Assembly: GCF_014109825.1 (NCBI RefSeq)
Contig: NZ_CP059576.1
Coordinates: forward strand, 1,163,001 to 1,227,000
Reading direction: 5' to 3'
From: Legionella sp. PC997
GTDB lineage: Bacteria > Pseudomonadota > Gammaproteobacteria > Legionellales > Legionellaceae
DNA: 64,000 nt
Under the pieces are notes generated by a model that ran no database searches, was not told the origin of the DNA, and was given only the letters and a program-made list of their open reading frames with translations. This document shows positions 32,627-42,163 of the stretch, piece after piece (the first letter of the stretch is position 1; each line of letters starts with the position of its first letter). A program made the position numbers and the translations under genes.

Positions 32627-34996
32627 CTAAAATAAACTATCTACGTTTGTTGGAAGTTGTTGTTGATCATTACTCGCATTATAAATGGGCGTGGGATCTT
32701 CTTCCGATGGAACTTCTTTATTGCGAAAATACTCGATAATGCCATTGGCCTGATTCGGATGCGCTAATAAACCGCTGTGAGGATCAATGCGAACAGCAAC
32801 TATATCGTCAGGTTGTTTTATTTCCCCCTCAGGTTTTCCTTTTAACGCAACTTTCATAAAGTCGATCCATAAGGGCAAGGCGAGTCCTGCAGCATATTCA
32901 TGTAAGGATTTAGGATTATCAAAACCAACCCAGGTTGTTACTACCAGGTCAGAGTTAAAACCAGCAAACCAGGAATCTACTTGATCATTAGTTGTTCCGG
33001 TTTTACCTGCTATATCCTGACGATTAAGCACTCTAGCTGCACGAGCAGTACCATGTTGAATCACATCTTTTAAAGCGGTATACATTAAAAAGTTAATATC
33101 TTCAGGAATAACTCGGGGTGCTAAAGTTGAATGATCGACATTATTGTCACAATTGTTACACACAACAGTGGGTTTGGCTTGTAATAAAATCTTTCCATCT
33201 TTGTCAGTAATATGGTCGATGAGATAAGGTTCGATTTTATAACCACCATTAGCGAAGACAGCATAAGCTGCAGCCAGATCCATAGGACTAACTGACAAAC
33301 TGCCTAAAGCCAAAGATAAACCTCTAGGAAGCGTTTTCTTATTAAATCCAAAACGAGTTAGGAAATCGATAGTATAATTAATACCAATATCATCAAGGAT
33401 ACGTATAGAGACTAGGTTTTTAGATTGGACCAGAGCTTGTTTTAAACGTGTGGGCCCATTGAATTTAAGATTCACATTATGAGGACGCCATAAGTTTGGT
33501 TGACTTGGATCATCAACGACTATAGGCGCATCATTAATTAATGTTGCCAAGGTATAACCATTGTTTAAGGCTGCGGCATAGACAAAAGGTTTAAAACTGG
33601 ACCCCGGTTGTCTACTGGATTGAGTTGCACGATTAAATTTGCTTTTTTGGAAATTGAATCCACCAACCAGGACTTCTATAGCACCGTTTTTAGGATTAAG
33701 TGCTACCATTGCGGACTCAGCTTCCGGAATTTGTGCTAACTCCCAATGATCCTTGGTTGAATGAACATAAATAATATCTCCAACGGCAACCACTTGCATG
33801 GCTTTTGATGGAGACTTTCCTACCCAGCCATTTTTAAGTGCTGGTCTAGCCCAGGATAAACCCGCCCAAGGAAGAATAACGGTGCGACCACTCTGTAACG
33901 TGGCTGTAGCCTCCTTTTCTCGGACTTCGGTAACGACTGCTGGAGTAAGATGATTCAGTTGAGGATATTTTTCCAGATTTTTTTGAATGGAATGTAAGGA
34001 TTTGCTGTCCTGTTCACCAATAGTAGCAACAGGTCCTCGATAACCATGGCGGTGGTCATAGGCTATTAAATTTTTTTCGACGACATCATTGGCGGTATTT
34101 TGTAATTTCCCATCAATAGTTGTATACACTTTGTAGCCCTTCGTGTAAGCATCAGGGCCGAAATTGTCATATAACGATTGACGAATCATTTCCGCAACGT
34201 AGGGCGCCTTGACTTCAATAGGAGTACCATGATACTTAGCTGTAATCGGCTGATTGATGGCATTTTGATACTGTTCTTCATTGATATAATGTTCTTCGAG
34301 CAAGCGTTCCAATACATGATCCCGACGTTTTTTAGCAGCAAGGGGATTTGCAATGGGGTTTTGTGTTGAAGGGGCTTGTGGAAGTCCTGCAATCATTGCC
34401 AATTCGGATAGATTTAGTTCTTTGAGCGGCTTTCCAAAATAAACCATTGCTGCTGCACCAACTCCATAAGCGCGATTACCTAAATAGATTCGATTAAGAT
34501 ATAGTTCGAGAATTTTTTCCTTGCTCAATTCTCTGTCTATCTTTATGGCGAGCATAATTTCATTAAATTTACGCAAAAAGGTTTTTTTACGACTTAAGAA
34601 AAAATTACGCGCAACCTGCATGGTAATGGTACTACCACCTTGAGATTTTGTCCCGGTTTTTACCATACGAACTGCCGCACGGCCCAGGCCTAGGACATCT
34701 ACACCAGGGTGTTCAAAAAAGCGTTGATCCTCAGTGGCAATTAAAGCATGGATCAGCATAGGGGGTATTTCATCATAAGTAACGGGAATTCGTTTTTTCT
34801 CGCCATACTCCTGAATAAGCAGACCTTCTTTGCTGAAAATTTGTAAAGGTACTTGTAATTGTACAGTTTTCAACGAGTCTACGTTGGGAAGTTGACTTTC
34901 AAGATAGAGGTACAACAGACAGCCTGCTACTATTAAAACAAAAGACAGGCTCATCAGCGCCCATAGACCTTTACGCCAGAAGTATGCCATTTTCAT
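32627..34996 (-). CDS. mrcA: Bifunctional penicillin-binding protein 1A
   Basis: PBP1A polymerises and cross-links peptidoglycan. The 789-aa protein has one N-terminal membrane helix (ALMSLSFVLIVAGCLLYLYL). The GT51 glycosyltransferase domain contains EDQRFFEHPGVD with the catalytic Glu and the GGSTITMQVARN motif. An OB-like insert region (about 310-420) is followed by the transpeptidase domain with Ser-x-x-Lys in PGSSFKPFVYAAA, Ser-x-Asn in VQSKNLVS and KTGTT. The C-terminus ends in a Pro/Gln-rich tail. In many gammaproteobacteria it is divergent to pilM; here a coiled-coil gene lies between. Confidence 0.96.
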   Translation of the reverse strand: MKMAYFWRKGLWALMSLSFVLIVAGCLLYLYLESQLPNVDSLKTVQLQVPLQIFSKEGLLIQEYGEKKRIPVTYDEIPPMLIHALIATEDQRFFEHPGVDVLGLGRAAVRMVKTGTKSQGGSTITMQVARNFFLSRKKTFLRKFNEIMLAIKIDRELSKEKILELYLNRIYLGNRAYGVGAAAMVYFGKPLKELNLSELAMIAGLPQAPSTQNPIANPLAAKKRRDHVLERLLEEHYINEEQYQNAINQPITAKYHGTPIEVKAPYVAEMIRQSLYDNFGPDAYTKGYKVYTTIDGKLQNTANDVVEKNLIAYDHRHGYRGPVATIGEQDSKSLHSIQKNLEKYPQLNHLTPAVVTEVREKEATATLQSGRTVILPWAGLSWARPALKNGWVGKSPSKAMQVVAVGDIIYVHSTKDHWELAQIPEAESAMVALNPKNGAIEVLVGGFNFQKSKFNRATQSSRQPGSSFKPFVYAAALNNGYTLATLINDAPIVVDDPSQPNLWRPHNVNLKFNGPTRLKQALVQSKNLVSIRILDDIGINYTIDFLTRFGFNKKTLPRGLSLALGSLSVSPMDLAAAYAVFANGGYKIEPYLIDHITDKDGKILLQAKPTVVCNNCDNNVDHSTLAPRVIPEDINFLMYTALKDVIQHGTARAARVLNRQDIAGKTGTTNDQVDSWFAGFNSDLVVTTWVGFDNPKSLHEYAAGLALPLWIDFMKVALKGKPEGEIKQPDDIVAVRIDPHSGLLAHPNQANGIIEYFRNKEVPSEEDPTPIYNASNDQQQLPTNVDSLF

Positions 34997-35166
34997 AGAG
35001 TCATGTGATTTTAATGAAATTTGGCGGGTATTATACAGTGATTCTCAATAAGATTGCGAGTTTTGTGCAAAAAAGAGGGTAATTTTATACTAATTTTTAA
35101 TGTTTCATTGAATTTTGCAAGAAAACTCAATGAAACATAATGAGGGTAGTTAATAAATGTCGAGCT

Positions 35167-36183
35167 TTACTCAATCGTTACCCTGGGAGGATTTTCTTCA
35201 AAATCATCTAGTGTTGGTAAAGTTTGCGATGATGTGGGCGGGGTTTGCATTGTTTGAGAAAAAAATCGAGAAGAATTTCCTCCTTGTCTTTGCAACATAG
35301 GAAGTCCAGCGAGACCATACCCATATAAAGGAGGGTATACCTGAAAACGTCTGGTTGGTGCTTCTTCGGTTTGTTTCTTTAAGCTCTCGTACTCTGCCTG
35401 AATTTTTTCTAATTTTAATGTTAATTCATCAATAGTAATAAGTTGTTGTTTCTCTTTTTCGCTTAACTCAACTATCTTGTTCTCAAACTCGGATTTTTGG
35501 GTTGCCATTAATAATTTTAGTTGTTCTAGCTCTAATTTTTCCGCTTCTCTATCTGATTCTTTTGTTGATTTTTTTGATGCTTCACTTTGCCATTGTAATA
35601 AAGTTTGCTGTTCTAAACATATGTTTGCAGCAATATCTTTAAGTTCTTCATTAGAATCATCAGGCGTCATATGAAGTACGAAAAGAACTTCTTCGATAAG
35701 TAGTTGTCCTGAATTACAGTATTTACTTCCTATGTATCGATCATTCAATAGGCCAGCTAATTCTTTGACTCGAGAGTCTTGGAGTGTTACCGGATGCTTT
35801 ACTCCTTTTTTTATATTTAATAATTTTCGAAAATCAATGAATAGTTGAGTTAATTGTTCTTGAAATGCCCTTAACTCATGCTCCTTAAATGGAGTTTTAA
35901 TATCGAGTTGCTCTTTTAAAAAACAAATTTTATTTAAAAGGAACAAAAGGAATTCTTCCCTTCCATGGTAACCTTTTGTACATGCGCTAATCTTTCCTTC
36001 CAGGTACGAAGCAAAACTAACGTTTTGAATTATTTCTACTGCACGGTCATGAGATTTTTTTCTGTGTATTGTAGGATCAACGGCAGTAACTAGTTTATCT
36101 TTAGCCTCGATATTGTCTTGGCTGTCATGATAACGAACTATAACGGTTGCCAATGCATAAATTAACTCTTCTAACCTAGTCAT
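35167..36183 (-). CDS. Coiled-coil protein inserted between mrcA and pilM, effector candidate
   Basis: I do not recognise this protein. The start at 36183 has a strong GGAGA five bases upstream; the in-frame start 84 bases earlier is unsupported. The 338-aa product is largely helical, with a coiled coil at about residues 203-280 (KLELEQLKLLMATQKSEFEN, KQQLITIDELTLKLEKIQAE). The C-terminal 55 residues are Gly, Gln, Pro and Thr rich and end with the acidic LDDFEENPPRVTIE. An acidic patch near the C-terminus is common in Dot/Icm signals, though not proof. No signal peptide or membrane segment. The mrcA-pilM pair is normally adjacent, so this gene looks inserted. Confidence 0.68.
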   Translation of the reverse strand: MTRLEELIYALATVIVRYHDSQDNIEAKDKLVTAVDPTIHRKKSHDRAVEIIQNVSFASYLEGKISACTKGYHGREEFLLFLLNKICFLKEQLDIKTPFKEHELRAFQEQLTQLFIDFRKLLNIKKGVKHPVTLQDSRVKELAGLLNDRYIGSKYCNSGQLLIEEVLFVLHMTPDDSNEELKDIAANICLEQQTLLQWQSEASKKSTKESDREAEKLELEQLKLLMATQKSEFENKIVELSEKEKQQLITIDELTLKLEKIQAEYESLKKQTEEAPTRRFQVYPPLYGYGLAGLPMLQRQGGNSSRFFSQTMQTPPTSSQTLPTLDDFEENPPRVTIE

Positions 36184-36395
36184 GAAAATCTCCTTTTTCA
36201 AAGCATAATTGCGAAATCCCATTACAAGTTGGTCTTTCACTATATTAAATGTTTTTGGGGAGTGCAAGTTGTTTTAACTTAATGGTGAAAATGCCAACAG
36301 GTCCACCTTGAATGACTTTCATGAGATAGAAAACAGTGTAATTTTTTAATAGGTTACGTTAACATCATCATATAAACCAAAGGAGTATTTTTTGA

Positions 36396-37490
36396 ATGCA
36401 TGGAAGACTCAAGGGAATAGGAAGTATGCTCAGACTGTTTCAACCCAAGCATCGTTCCATTCTCGGAATCGATATAACATCAACAGCGGTTAAAATCTTA
36501 GAAATTTCAGGCCAGGGCGATGAGTTGGTTGTCGAAAACTATGGCCGTGAAGTACTTCCTGCAAATGCAATGGATGGGAACACTATTAAAGATGTTGATG
36601 CAGTCTCTCAGTGCATAAAAAAAATAATTGACCGTCTAAATACCTCATGTAAGCAAGCTGCTCTAGCGGTTCCTGATTCCTCAATCATTAACAAAGTAAT
36701 CCAAATTAATGAGGGTTTAAGTGAGGCAGAGATGGAGGAGTTGATTGTTACAGAAGCAGATAAATATATTCCTTATCCGATAGATGAAATCAATCTTGAC
36801 TTTGAAATTTTAGGTCACTCTGAAAAAAATCCGAATATGCTTGACGTGTTAATTGTTGCTTCACGAGCAGAAAATGTGAATCAACGTGTAGATATTGCCG
36901 TCCACTCGGGTTTGGAGGTAACAGTGGTTGACGTCGAATCTTATGCCGTAGAACGCGCAGCGCAGCAACTTGCTAAAGATTTACCTGCCTCTGGACAAGA
37001 TAAAACCATTGCCATCATCGATATTGGTGCAAGTTACACGCATTTGTTTGTATTACAAGGAATGAAATTAGTTTACTCAAGAGAAGAAAAATTTGGCGGA
37101 AAGCAATTAATAGACTCGACTGCGGAACACTATAAAATGACTTTAGAACAAGTCATGTTGGCTAAGGATAATGGAACATTACCTGAGGATTATGAAAAGG
37201 AAGTATTAGAACCGTTTAAAGAGGATATTTTGTTGCAAATCAAGCGTACCTTGCAGTTTTTTTATTCCACAAGTCAGGATGGCGATGTAGATCATATTTT
37301 ATTGGCAGGAGGATTAGCCAAGTTGCCAGGTTTGGTGGCGTTGGTTCAAGAGCGATTGGGGATGAGTACGACAATTGCCAATCCATTGTCACATATGACT
37401 CCAGGTAAGATGGTGAATTTAGATTCTATAAATAATGATGCTCCAGGACTAATGGTAGCTTGTGGATTGGCTCTAAGGGAAGTTAAGTGA
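36396..37490 (+). CDS. pilM: Type IV pilus assembly protein PilM
   Basis: PilM is an actin-like cytoplasmic ATPase-fold protein that binds the PilN N-terminus and links the pilus platform to PilB/PilT. The 364-aa product begins near LFQPKHRSILGIDITSTAVKILEIS, with the phosphate-1 loop GIDITS, and contains IAIIDIGASYTHLFVLQG and ILLAGGLAKLPGLVALVQERL, hallmarks of the FtsA/PilM fold. Two starts are possible: ATG 36396 with AAAGGAG upstream, or ATG 36426 (MLRLFQPKH), which is the common family N-terminus. It opens the pilMNOPQ operon, whose promoter must lie in 36268-36395. Confidence 0.95.
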   Translation: MHGRLKGIGSMLRLFQPKHRSILGIDITSTAVKILEISGQGDELVVENYGREVLPANAMDGNTIKDVDAVSQCIKKIIDRLNTSCKQAALAVPDSSIINKVIQINEGLSEAEMEELIVTEADKYIPYPIDEINLDFEILGHSEKNPNMLDVLIVASRAENVNQRVDIAVHSGLEVTVVDVESYAVERAAQQLAKDLPASGQDKTIAIIDIGASYTHLFVLQGMKLVYSREEKFGGKQLIDSTAEHYKMTLEQVMLAKDNGTLPEDYEKEVLEPFKEDILLQIKRTLQFFYSTSQDGDVDHILLAGGLAKLPGLVALVQERLGMSTTIANPLSHMTPGKMVNLDSINNDAPGLMVACGLALREVK

Positions 37491-37496
37491 GAGTAT

Positions 37497-38090
37497 ATGA
37501 CGCAAATTAATCTTCTTCCATGGCGAGAGCTCAAGCGGGAGCAGGAGAAAAAGTTGTTCATGACTATGCTGCTTTTATGCATTGTGCTCTCGGCGTTTAT
37601 TGTTTTTTTAATTAATTCTTATGCATCAGGGTTGGTAAGTAATCAAACCACACGCAACGAGATGCTCCAGAAAGAAATTAATGATATGGATGCGCAAATA
37701 AAGGAAATAAAAAATTTAAAAAAAACAAAAGAATTGCTGATTTCTAGAATGTCTATAGTACAGCATTTACAATCTACGCGAACACTAATGGTTCATTTAT
37801 TTGATGAATTGATTAATGTAATCCCGGCTGGTGTCTATTTTACTCAGATAAATGGGAAAAATGATGTTATAACCGTTATTGGCTATGCGGAATCGAATAC
37901 TTTTGTTTCAATATTAATGAGGAATATAGAAAATAATGAGTGGCTCCATGATCCTGTCCTAAGTCAAATTAAAAGAGAGGATCAAGATAAGGATAAAAAT
38001 AAAGATAATAACAAACAAGAATCTGCAGAGAATGAGTTTAAGTTAACTTTTGTGCTTGCGCCTCAGTTCCAGATCGGGATAAAACTATGA
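37497..38090 (+). CDS. pilN: Type IV pilus inner-membrane protein PilN
   Basis: PilN is a bitopic inner-membrane alignment-complex protein. Its cytoplasmic N-terminus MTQINLLPWRELKREQEKK contains INLLPWR, the segment that docks into PilM. A membrane helix follows (MTMLLLCIVLSAFIVFLINSY, about residues 22-42), then a coiled coil and a ferredoxin-like periplasmic domain (LVHLFDELINVIPAGVYFTQI). The tail has an unusual Lys/Asp/Asn-rich run (KREDQDKDKNKDNNKQES). The start is six bases after pilM, and the end overlaps pilO by four bases. Confidence 0.95.
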   Translation: MTQINLLPWRELKREQEKKLFMTMLLLCIVLSAFIVFLINSYASGLVSNQTTRNEMLQKEINDMDAQIKEIKNLKKTKELLISRMSIVQHLQSTRTLMVHLFDELINVIPAGVYFTQINGKNDVITVIGYAESNTFVSILMRNIENNEWLHDPVLSQIKREDQDKDKNKDNNKQESAENEFKLTFVLAPQFQIGIKL

Positions 38091-38689
38091 ACGGTATTAA
38101 CCTGAATGAATTGACAATGGAAAATTTGGGACAGTGGCCGTTAGTGGTTAAGATTTGTGTTCTTGCTGGGGTTAGTATTTTGATTATTGCTCTGGGGTAT
38201 TGGTTAATCATACAAGATAATTTTACCCAATATGATCAACTTCAAGCTCAGGAGGTTACATTAAAAACAGATTTTGAAGGTAAGCAACGTCAGTTAATTA
38301 ATTTGCCAGCTTATCGCCAGCAACTGCAGATTATGACGGAGCGTTTTACCCAAATGCTGAAACAGCTTCCAGAAAAAAATCAGATGCCCGGTTTATTGGA
38401 ATCCATTTCCAAAACAGGTGTTGCATCAGGCTTAAGATTTGAGTTATTTGCGCCCCAACCTGAAGTAATGCACGATTTCTACATTGAGTTACCTATAAAA
38501 ATTTCAGTAGTAGGTACTTATTTTCAGCTCGCCATGTTTATAAGTCGTGTTGCAGAAATGGATCGTATTGTAACATTACATGACTTTAGTATTGAAAGGG
38601 TGTCTTCCAAAGATAAAGATAAAGTAGTTTCGGGAGATGAATTGATAATGAGCATAACTGCCAAAATATATCGATATCGCACACAATGA
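38087..38689 (+). CDS. pilO: Type IV pilus inner-membrane protein PilO
   Basis: PilO pairs with PilN to form the inner-membrane alignment complex. The 200-aa protein has one membrane helix (VVKICVLAGVSILIIALGYWLII, about residues 19-41), a coiled coil (YDQLQAQEVTLKTDFEGKQRQLI) and a periplasmic ferredoxin-like domain including MPGLLESISKTGVASGLRFELFAP and the conserved YFQLAMFISRVAEMDRIVTLHDF. It overlaps pilN and pilP by four bases each, showing tight translational coupling. Confidence 0.95.
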   Translation: MNGINLNELTMENLGQWPLVVKICVLAGVSILIIALGYWLIIQDNFTQYDQLQAQEVTLKTDFEGKQRQLINLPAYRQQLQIMTERFTQMLKQLPEKNQMPGLLESISKTGVASGLRFELFAPQPEVMHDFYIELPIKISVVGTYFQLAMFISRVAEMDRIVTLHDFSIERVSSKDKDKVVSGDELIMSITAKIYRYRTQ

Positions 38690-39201
38690 TAAGACGAAAA
38701 CTAGGGATTAGTTCTATCTTTTTTTTATCGTTACTATTGGTTGCTTGTTCCAATAGTAATGATGATTTGGTGCGATACATTCATGATGTAAAATTAAGAA
38801 AAACACGGGATATTGAACCAATTCCTTCATTTGCACCTTTACCAACTTTTAAATTTCCTGATAATAGTAATAGACGAAACCCATTTATGCCAACGACTCA
38901 AAAAAAGACAGAAGTTGATGTAAATGCTCCCGATAAAAATAGGCCCAAGGAACCCTTGGAAGCTTATCCTTTAGACGCATTAAAATTTGTAGGTACTTTA
39001 ACGCAAGGAAATGAAATATGGGCATTGATTAAACTACCTAATAAAGATATTACTCATGTCCGGGTAGGTAATTATATGGGACAAAATTATGGCCGTATTG
39101 TTTCAATTAAGAATGGCGCAATTGAATTACTAGAAACAACACAAACTTCAGGAAAGTGGGAAAAGCATACGACCACGCTTGAATTAAATACTGGGAAGTA
39201 G
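38686..39201 (+). CDS. pilP: Type IV pilus lipoprotein PilP
   Basis: PilP is an inner-membrane lipoprotein that connects PilN/PilO to the secretin PilQ. The 171-aa product has a lipoprotein signal with lipobox LLVACS (Cys21). A disordered linker with Pro-rich PIPSFAPLPTFKFPD and RRNPF follows, then the beta-sandwich domain with LEAYPLDALKFVGTL, WALIKLPNKDITHVRVGNYMGQNYGRIVSI, which is the conserved PilP core. The stop overlaps the Shine-Dalgarno of pilQ. Confidence 0.95.
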   Translation: MIRRKLGISSIFFLSLLLVACSNSNDDLVRYIHDVKLRKTRDIEPIPSFAPLPTFKFPDNSNRRNPFMPTTQKKTEVDVNAPDKNRPKEPLEAYPLDALKFVGTLTQGNEIWALIKLPNKDITHVRVGNYMGQNYGRIVSIKNGAIELLETTQTSGKWEKHTTTLELNTGK

Positions 39202-39209
39202 GAGTAAAA

Positions 39210-41315
39210 GTGCGGAAAATAGCTACTTTATTCATTTTATTTTGCATGAGCGTGGGTATGACTTTTGCCCAGAATAATCCTTTGATATCCGTCAAAGTAA
39301 TTCCTTTGCCAGAGGAAAAGTTACGTATGGATTTCGAATTTGCAAATCCCATAAAACAAGAACCTGCAAGTTTTGTTACTCAAAGCCCAGCACGCATAGT
39401 CCTTGATTTTATTGACTCCAATTTGCAGTTGCCTCGAAAACAAAAAGCCAATGTAATTAAATTGGGCTCGCTGAATCGGTACTCGGTTGTTGCGGTGGGT
39501 TCACGTGTTCGGGCTGTTTTGGAGTTAAATTATTCAGTGCCTTATTCAGGAACCATATCTGGAAGGGTTTATACTGTTATTTTGAATGGCAAAAGTAATG
39601 AATTATTCCAACCCCCTCAAGCACTGATAATTACCAATCGCCCAGCCAAGACAAATTATGTAATCAATCATTTTGATTTTCGAGGAATTGAACGACAGGG
39701 TGGTCGAGCAATAGTGAATGTTTCTAGTACGAGTGTTCCCACCGAAGTGGAGGAGCATGGGAAAGAAATTCTAATTAAATTTTTAAATACTAAAGTTCCA
39801 CCGAACTTACGGAAGCGATTCGATGTTTCGGATTTCCACAGCCCAGTGCAAATGGTTACTTTTCAGCAAGTGGGTAAAAATGCGCATATGACTTTATTCA
39901 ACAAAGGAGGCTATGGCCAGAATGTCTATCAGGTTAATCAACAATTTATGATTGACGTAATTCCTTTAACACCAGAAGAGGAACAACAGGCCAAATTAAA
40001 AAAGAAGGTTTTTTCGGGGAAAAGACTTTCCTTAAATTTCCAAAACATCAGCATTCGAGCCGTATTACAGTTACTTGCTGATTTTACGGGAATTAATATC
40101 GTAGTGAGTGATCAGGTTCAAGGTGATATTACACTAAGATTAAATAATGTTCCTTGGGATCAAGCATTAGATATTATTTTAACTACTCAAGGACTTGACA
40201 AGCGGCAATCAGGTAATGTGATTTTAGTTGATAAAAAAGGTGTCTTTGAAAAAATGGAGGCAGAACAACTCAAAAATCAACAAACCATCCAGAAAAATGA
40301 GCCTGTACGTTCTGAGTTAATACAAATTAATTATGCCAAAGCAACCGAACTCGCAGTTTTGATTAAAGACAAACAAAACTCCCTTTTATCAGAAAAAGGT
40401 AGCGTGAGTGTTGATACACGTACCAATACCATCTGGATTCAAGATATTGGGGGCAGAATTGATGAAGTTAGAGAGTTGATTAAACAGTTGGATGTACCTG
40501 TCAAACAAGTGCTTATTGAGGCACGGATCGTTGAAGTAACGAAAGATTTTGCTCAAGACCTTGGAATTCGGTGGGGGGTTTCCAAACCTACTCATCTCAG
40601 TGGTACTTTAGAGGGGGCGAATCAATTAGCGCAGGGAGTTGCTCCTGCAAACGTCAAGCCCTTTACTGACCGATTAAACCTGGATTTAGTTGCTGCCCCA
40701 TTGACAGGAGCTACACCAGCTTCTGTAGGTATTGCATTGGCACAGCTTGGCGATAATATCCTACTTGACCTTGAACTCTCTGCTTTGGAAAGTGAGGGAC
40801 TTGCTGAATTAATATCTAGTCCTAGGCTGATTACAGCCAATCAACAGGCTGCAGAAATTCAATCGGGTCAGGAAATTCCCTATCAGGAAGCCACTTCAAG
40901 TGGGGCAACAGCAGTAGCTTTCAAAAAGGCGGTATTAAGTTTAAATGTAAAACCCCAAATTACTCCAGACAACAAGATACTGATGGAATTGAAGATTAAT
41001 CAGGATAGGGCCTTGCCAAACTTGACATTTAATGGGGTGCCGGCAATTGCAACTAAAGAAATTCAGACGAATGTTCTGGTCAGTAATGGACAAACAATAG
41101 TGTTGGGTGGGATTTATCAGCAAGATAAGAGTAAGACCATTACGAGGGTACCATTTTTTGGCCAGTTACCGGTGGTTGGAAATTTGTTCAAAAACACACA
41201 AGTGGGGATTCGAAATGATGAATTGCTTATTTTCATAACCCCCAAAATAATAACAAATTCACTATCAATTACGGCAATTGAGGGGAGAAAAGTAGTTCGT
41301 TTTGATGAAAAATAA
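39210..41315 (+). CDS. pilQ: Type IV pilus secretin PilQ
   Basis: PilQ forms the outer-membrane pore for the pilus, which in Legionella also supports DNA uptake. The start is GTG 39210 behind GGAG. The 701-aa product has a signal peptide ending at TFAQ, then two AMIN peptidoglycan-binding domains (about residues 25-250). An STN/N0 domain (LSLNFQNISIRAVLQLLADFTGINIVVSD), a Secretin_N (N1) domain and the C-terminal secretin barrel follow, with VPVKQVLIEARIVEV and VPFFGQLPVVGNLFKN...LLIFITPKI. The length is typical. It is the last gene of the operon; a hairpin and a long gap follow before aroK. Confidence 0.96.
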   Translation: MRKIATLFILFCMSVGMTFAQNNPLISVKVIPLPEEKLRMDFEFANPIKQEPASFVTQSPARIVLDFIDSNLQLPRKQKANVIKLGSLNRYSVVAVGSRVRAVLELNYSVPYSGTISGRVYTVILNGKSNELFQPPQALIITNRPAKTNYVINHFDFRGIERQGGRAIVNVSSTSVPTEVEEHGKEILIKFLNTKVPPNLRKRFDVSDFHSPVQMVTFQQVGKNAHMTLFNKGGYGQNVYQVNQQFMIDVIPLTPEEEQQAKLKKKVFSGKRLSLNFQNISIRAVLQLLADFTGINIVVSDQVQGDITLRLNNVPWDQALDIILTTQGLDKRQSGNVILVDKKGVFEKMEAEQLKNQQTIQKNEPVRSELIQINYAKATELAVLIKDKQNSLLSEKGSVSVDTRTNTIWIQDIGGRIDEVRELIKQLDVPVKQVLIEARIVEVTKDFAQDLGIRWGVSKPTHLSGTLEGANQLAQGVAPANVKPFTDRLNLDLVAAPLTGATPASVGIALAQLGDNILLDLELSALESEGLAELISSPRLITANQQAAEIQSGQEIPYQEATSSGATAVAFKKAVLSLNVKPQITPDNKILMELKINQDRALPNLTFNGVPAIATKEIQTNVLVSNGQTIVLGGIYQQDKSKTITRVPFFGQLPVVGNLFKNTQVGIRNDELLIFITPKIITNSLSITAIEGRKVVRFDEK

Positions 41316-41635
41316 AATTTTTCAGATGAGAGAAATTGCTATGAGTTCAGCGAAATTAAGGCTTGTTTTACGCATAACTTGTTTTTAACAGGGCATTATT
41401 TTATTAATGAAGTGATATAATATAAATGAATAAGATAAACAGTTATAAAATATGCTCATTTGTTGTAGAATAATGGGCGGGAATTTCTAACTGCGAAAAA
41501 TACAGTTAGGGTTGAGCCCCAAATATCCCCCACTTTGGCTTTGAATCATATTTTAGTCTAATGCTAAAATGGGAAGTTATTTCGGACTCGATCTTTAATT
41601 AATGACATTTCAGTTAAAGAGGTATGTGATAAAAA
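41316..41635. other. Gap between pilQ and aroK
   Basis: These 320 bases hold no gene. A 7-base-arm hairpin (CTAACTG at 41487-41493, CAGTTAG at 41503-41509) could be a weak transcript end or leader structure. The first 150 bases are very AT-rich. aroK therefore probably has its own promoter rather than reading through from pilQ. Confidence 0.5.
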
Positions 41636-42163
41636 ATGAGCATAGTTAAAGTACGAAATATTTTTCTCATCGGACCCATGGGTGCAGGTAAAAGCACTAT
41701 AGGTCGTGCTTTGGCAAAGGAGCTCAAATTAGAATTTTTTGATTCGGATGAAGTAATTGAAGAGCGTGCTGGCGCGGATATCTCTTGGATTTTTGATATT
41801 GAAGGAGAAGAGGGTTTCAGACGCCGCGAACAAAAAGTTATTGAAGAACTAACTCAAAAAACCAACATTGTTTTGGCTACAGGTGGTGGGGTGGTGATTA
41901 CCCCTGAAAACAGAAATGCTTTAGCAGGACGTGGCACCGTAATCTATCTTAAAACCTCCTTACAACAACAATTTGAAAGAACTAAGCGAGATACCAAGCG
42001 TCCTTTGTTGCAAACCACTGATCTAGAAGGCAGATTGGAATTGTTGAGAGATGAGAGGGAACCATTCTATACTGAGCTAGCTGATGTTAGTTTTGAAACA
42101 GATAAATTAACGGTCAAAGCTGTTGCAAACAATATAATAAAATATATTTATGGCGAACTTTGA
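41636..42163 (+). CDS. aroK: Shikimate kinase
   Basis: AroK phosphorylates shikimate at the 3-hydroxyl in the common aromatic pathway. The 175-aa P-loop protein has Walker [13 protein letters not shown], the shikimate-binding [37 protein letters not shown] and the lid RPLLQT. All key residues (Asp, Arg and GGG of the substrate site) are present. It overlaps aroB by 14 bases, so the two are translated together. This pilMNOPQ-aroK-aroB-damX order is conserved in gammaproteobacteria. Confidence 0.97.
   Translation: MSIVKVRNIFLIGPMGAGKSTIGRALAKELKLEFFDSDEVIEERAGADISWIFDIEGEEGFRRREQKVIEELTQKTNIVLATGGGVVITPENRNALAGRGTVIYLKTSLQQQFERTKRDTKRPLLQTTDLEGRLELLRDEREPFYTELADVSFETDKLTVKAVANNIIKYIYGEL

Noticed and set aside
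35477..35674. Many 60-100 codon ORFs opposite or within large genes, such as this one
   Set aside because: They are in shadow frames of well-supported genes, have no ribosome binding sites and show no protein-like conservation.
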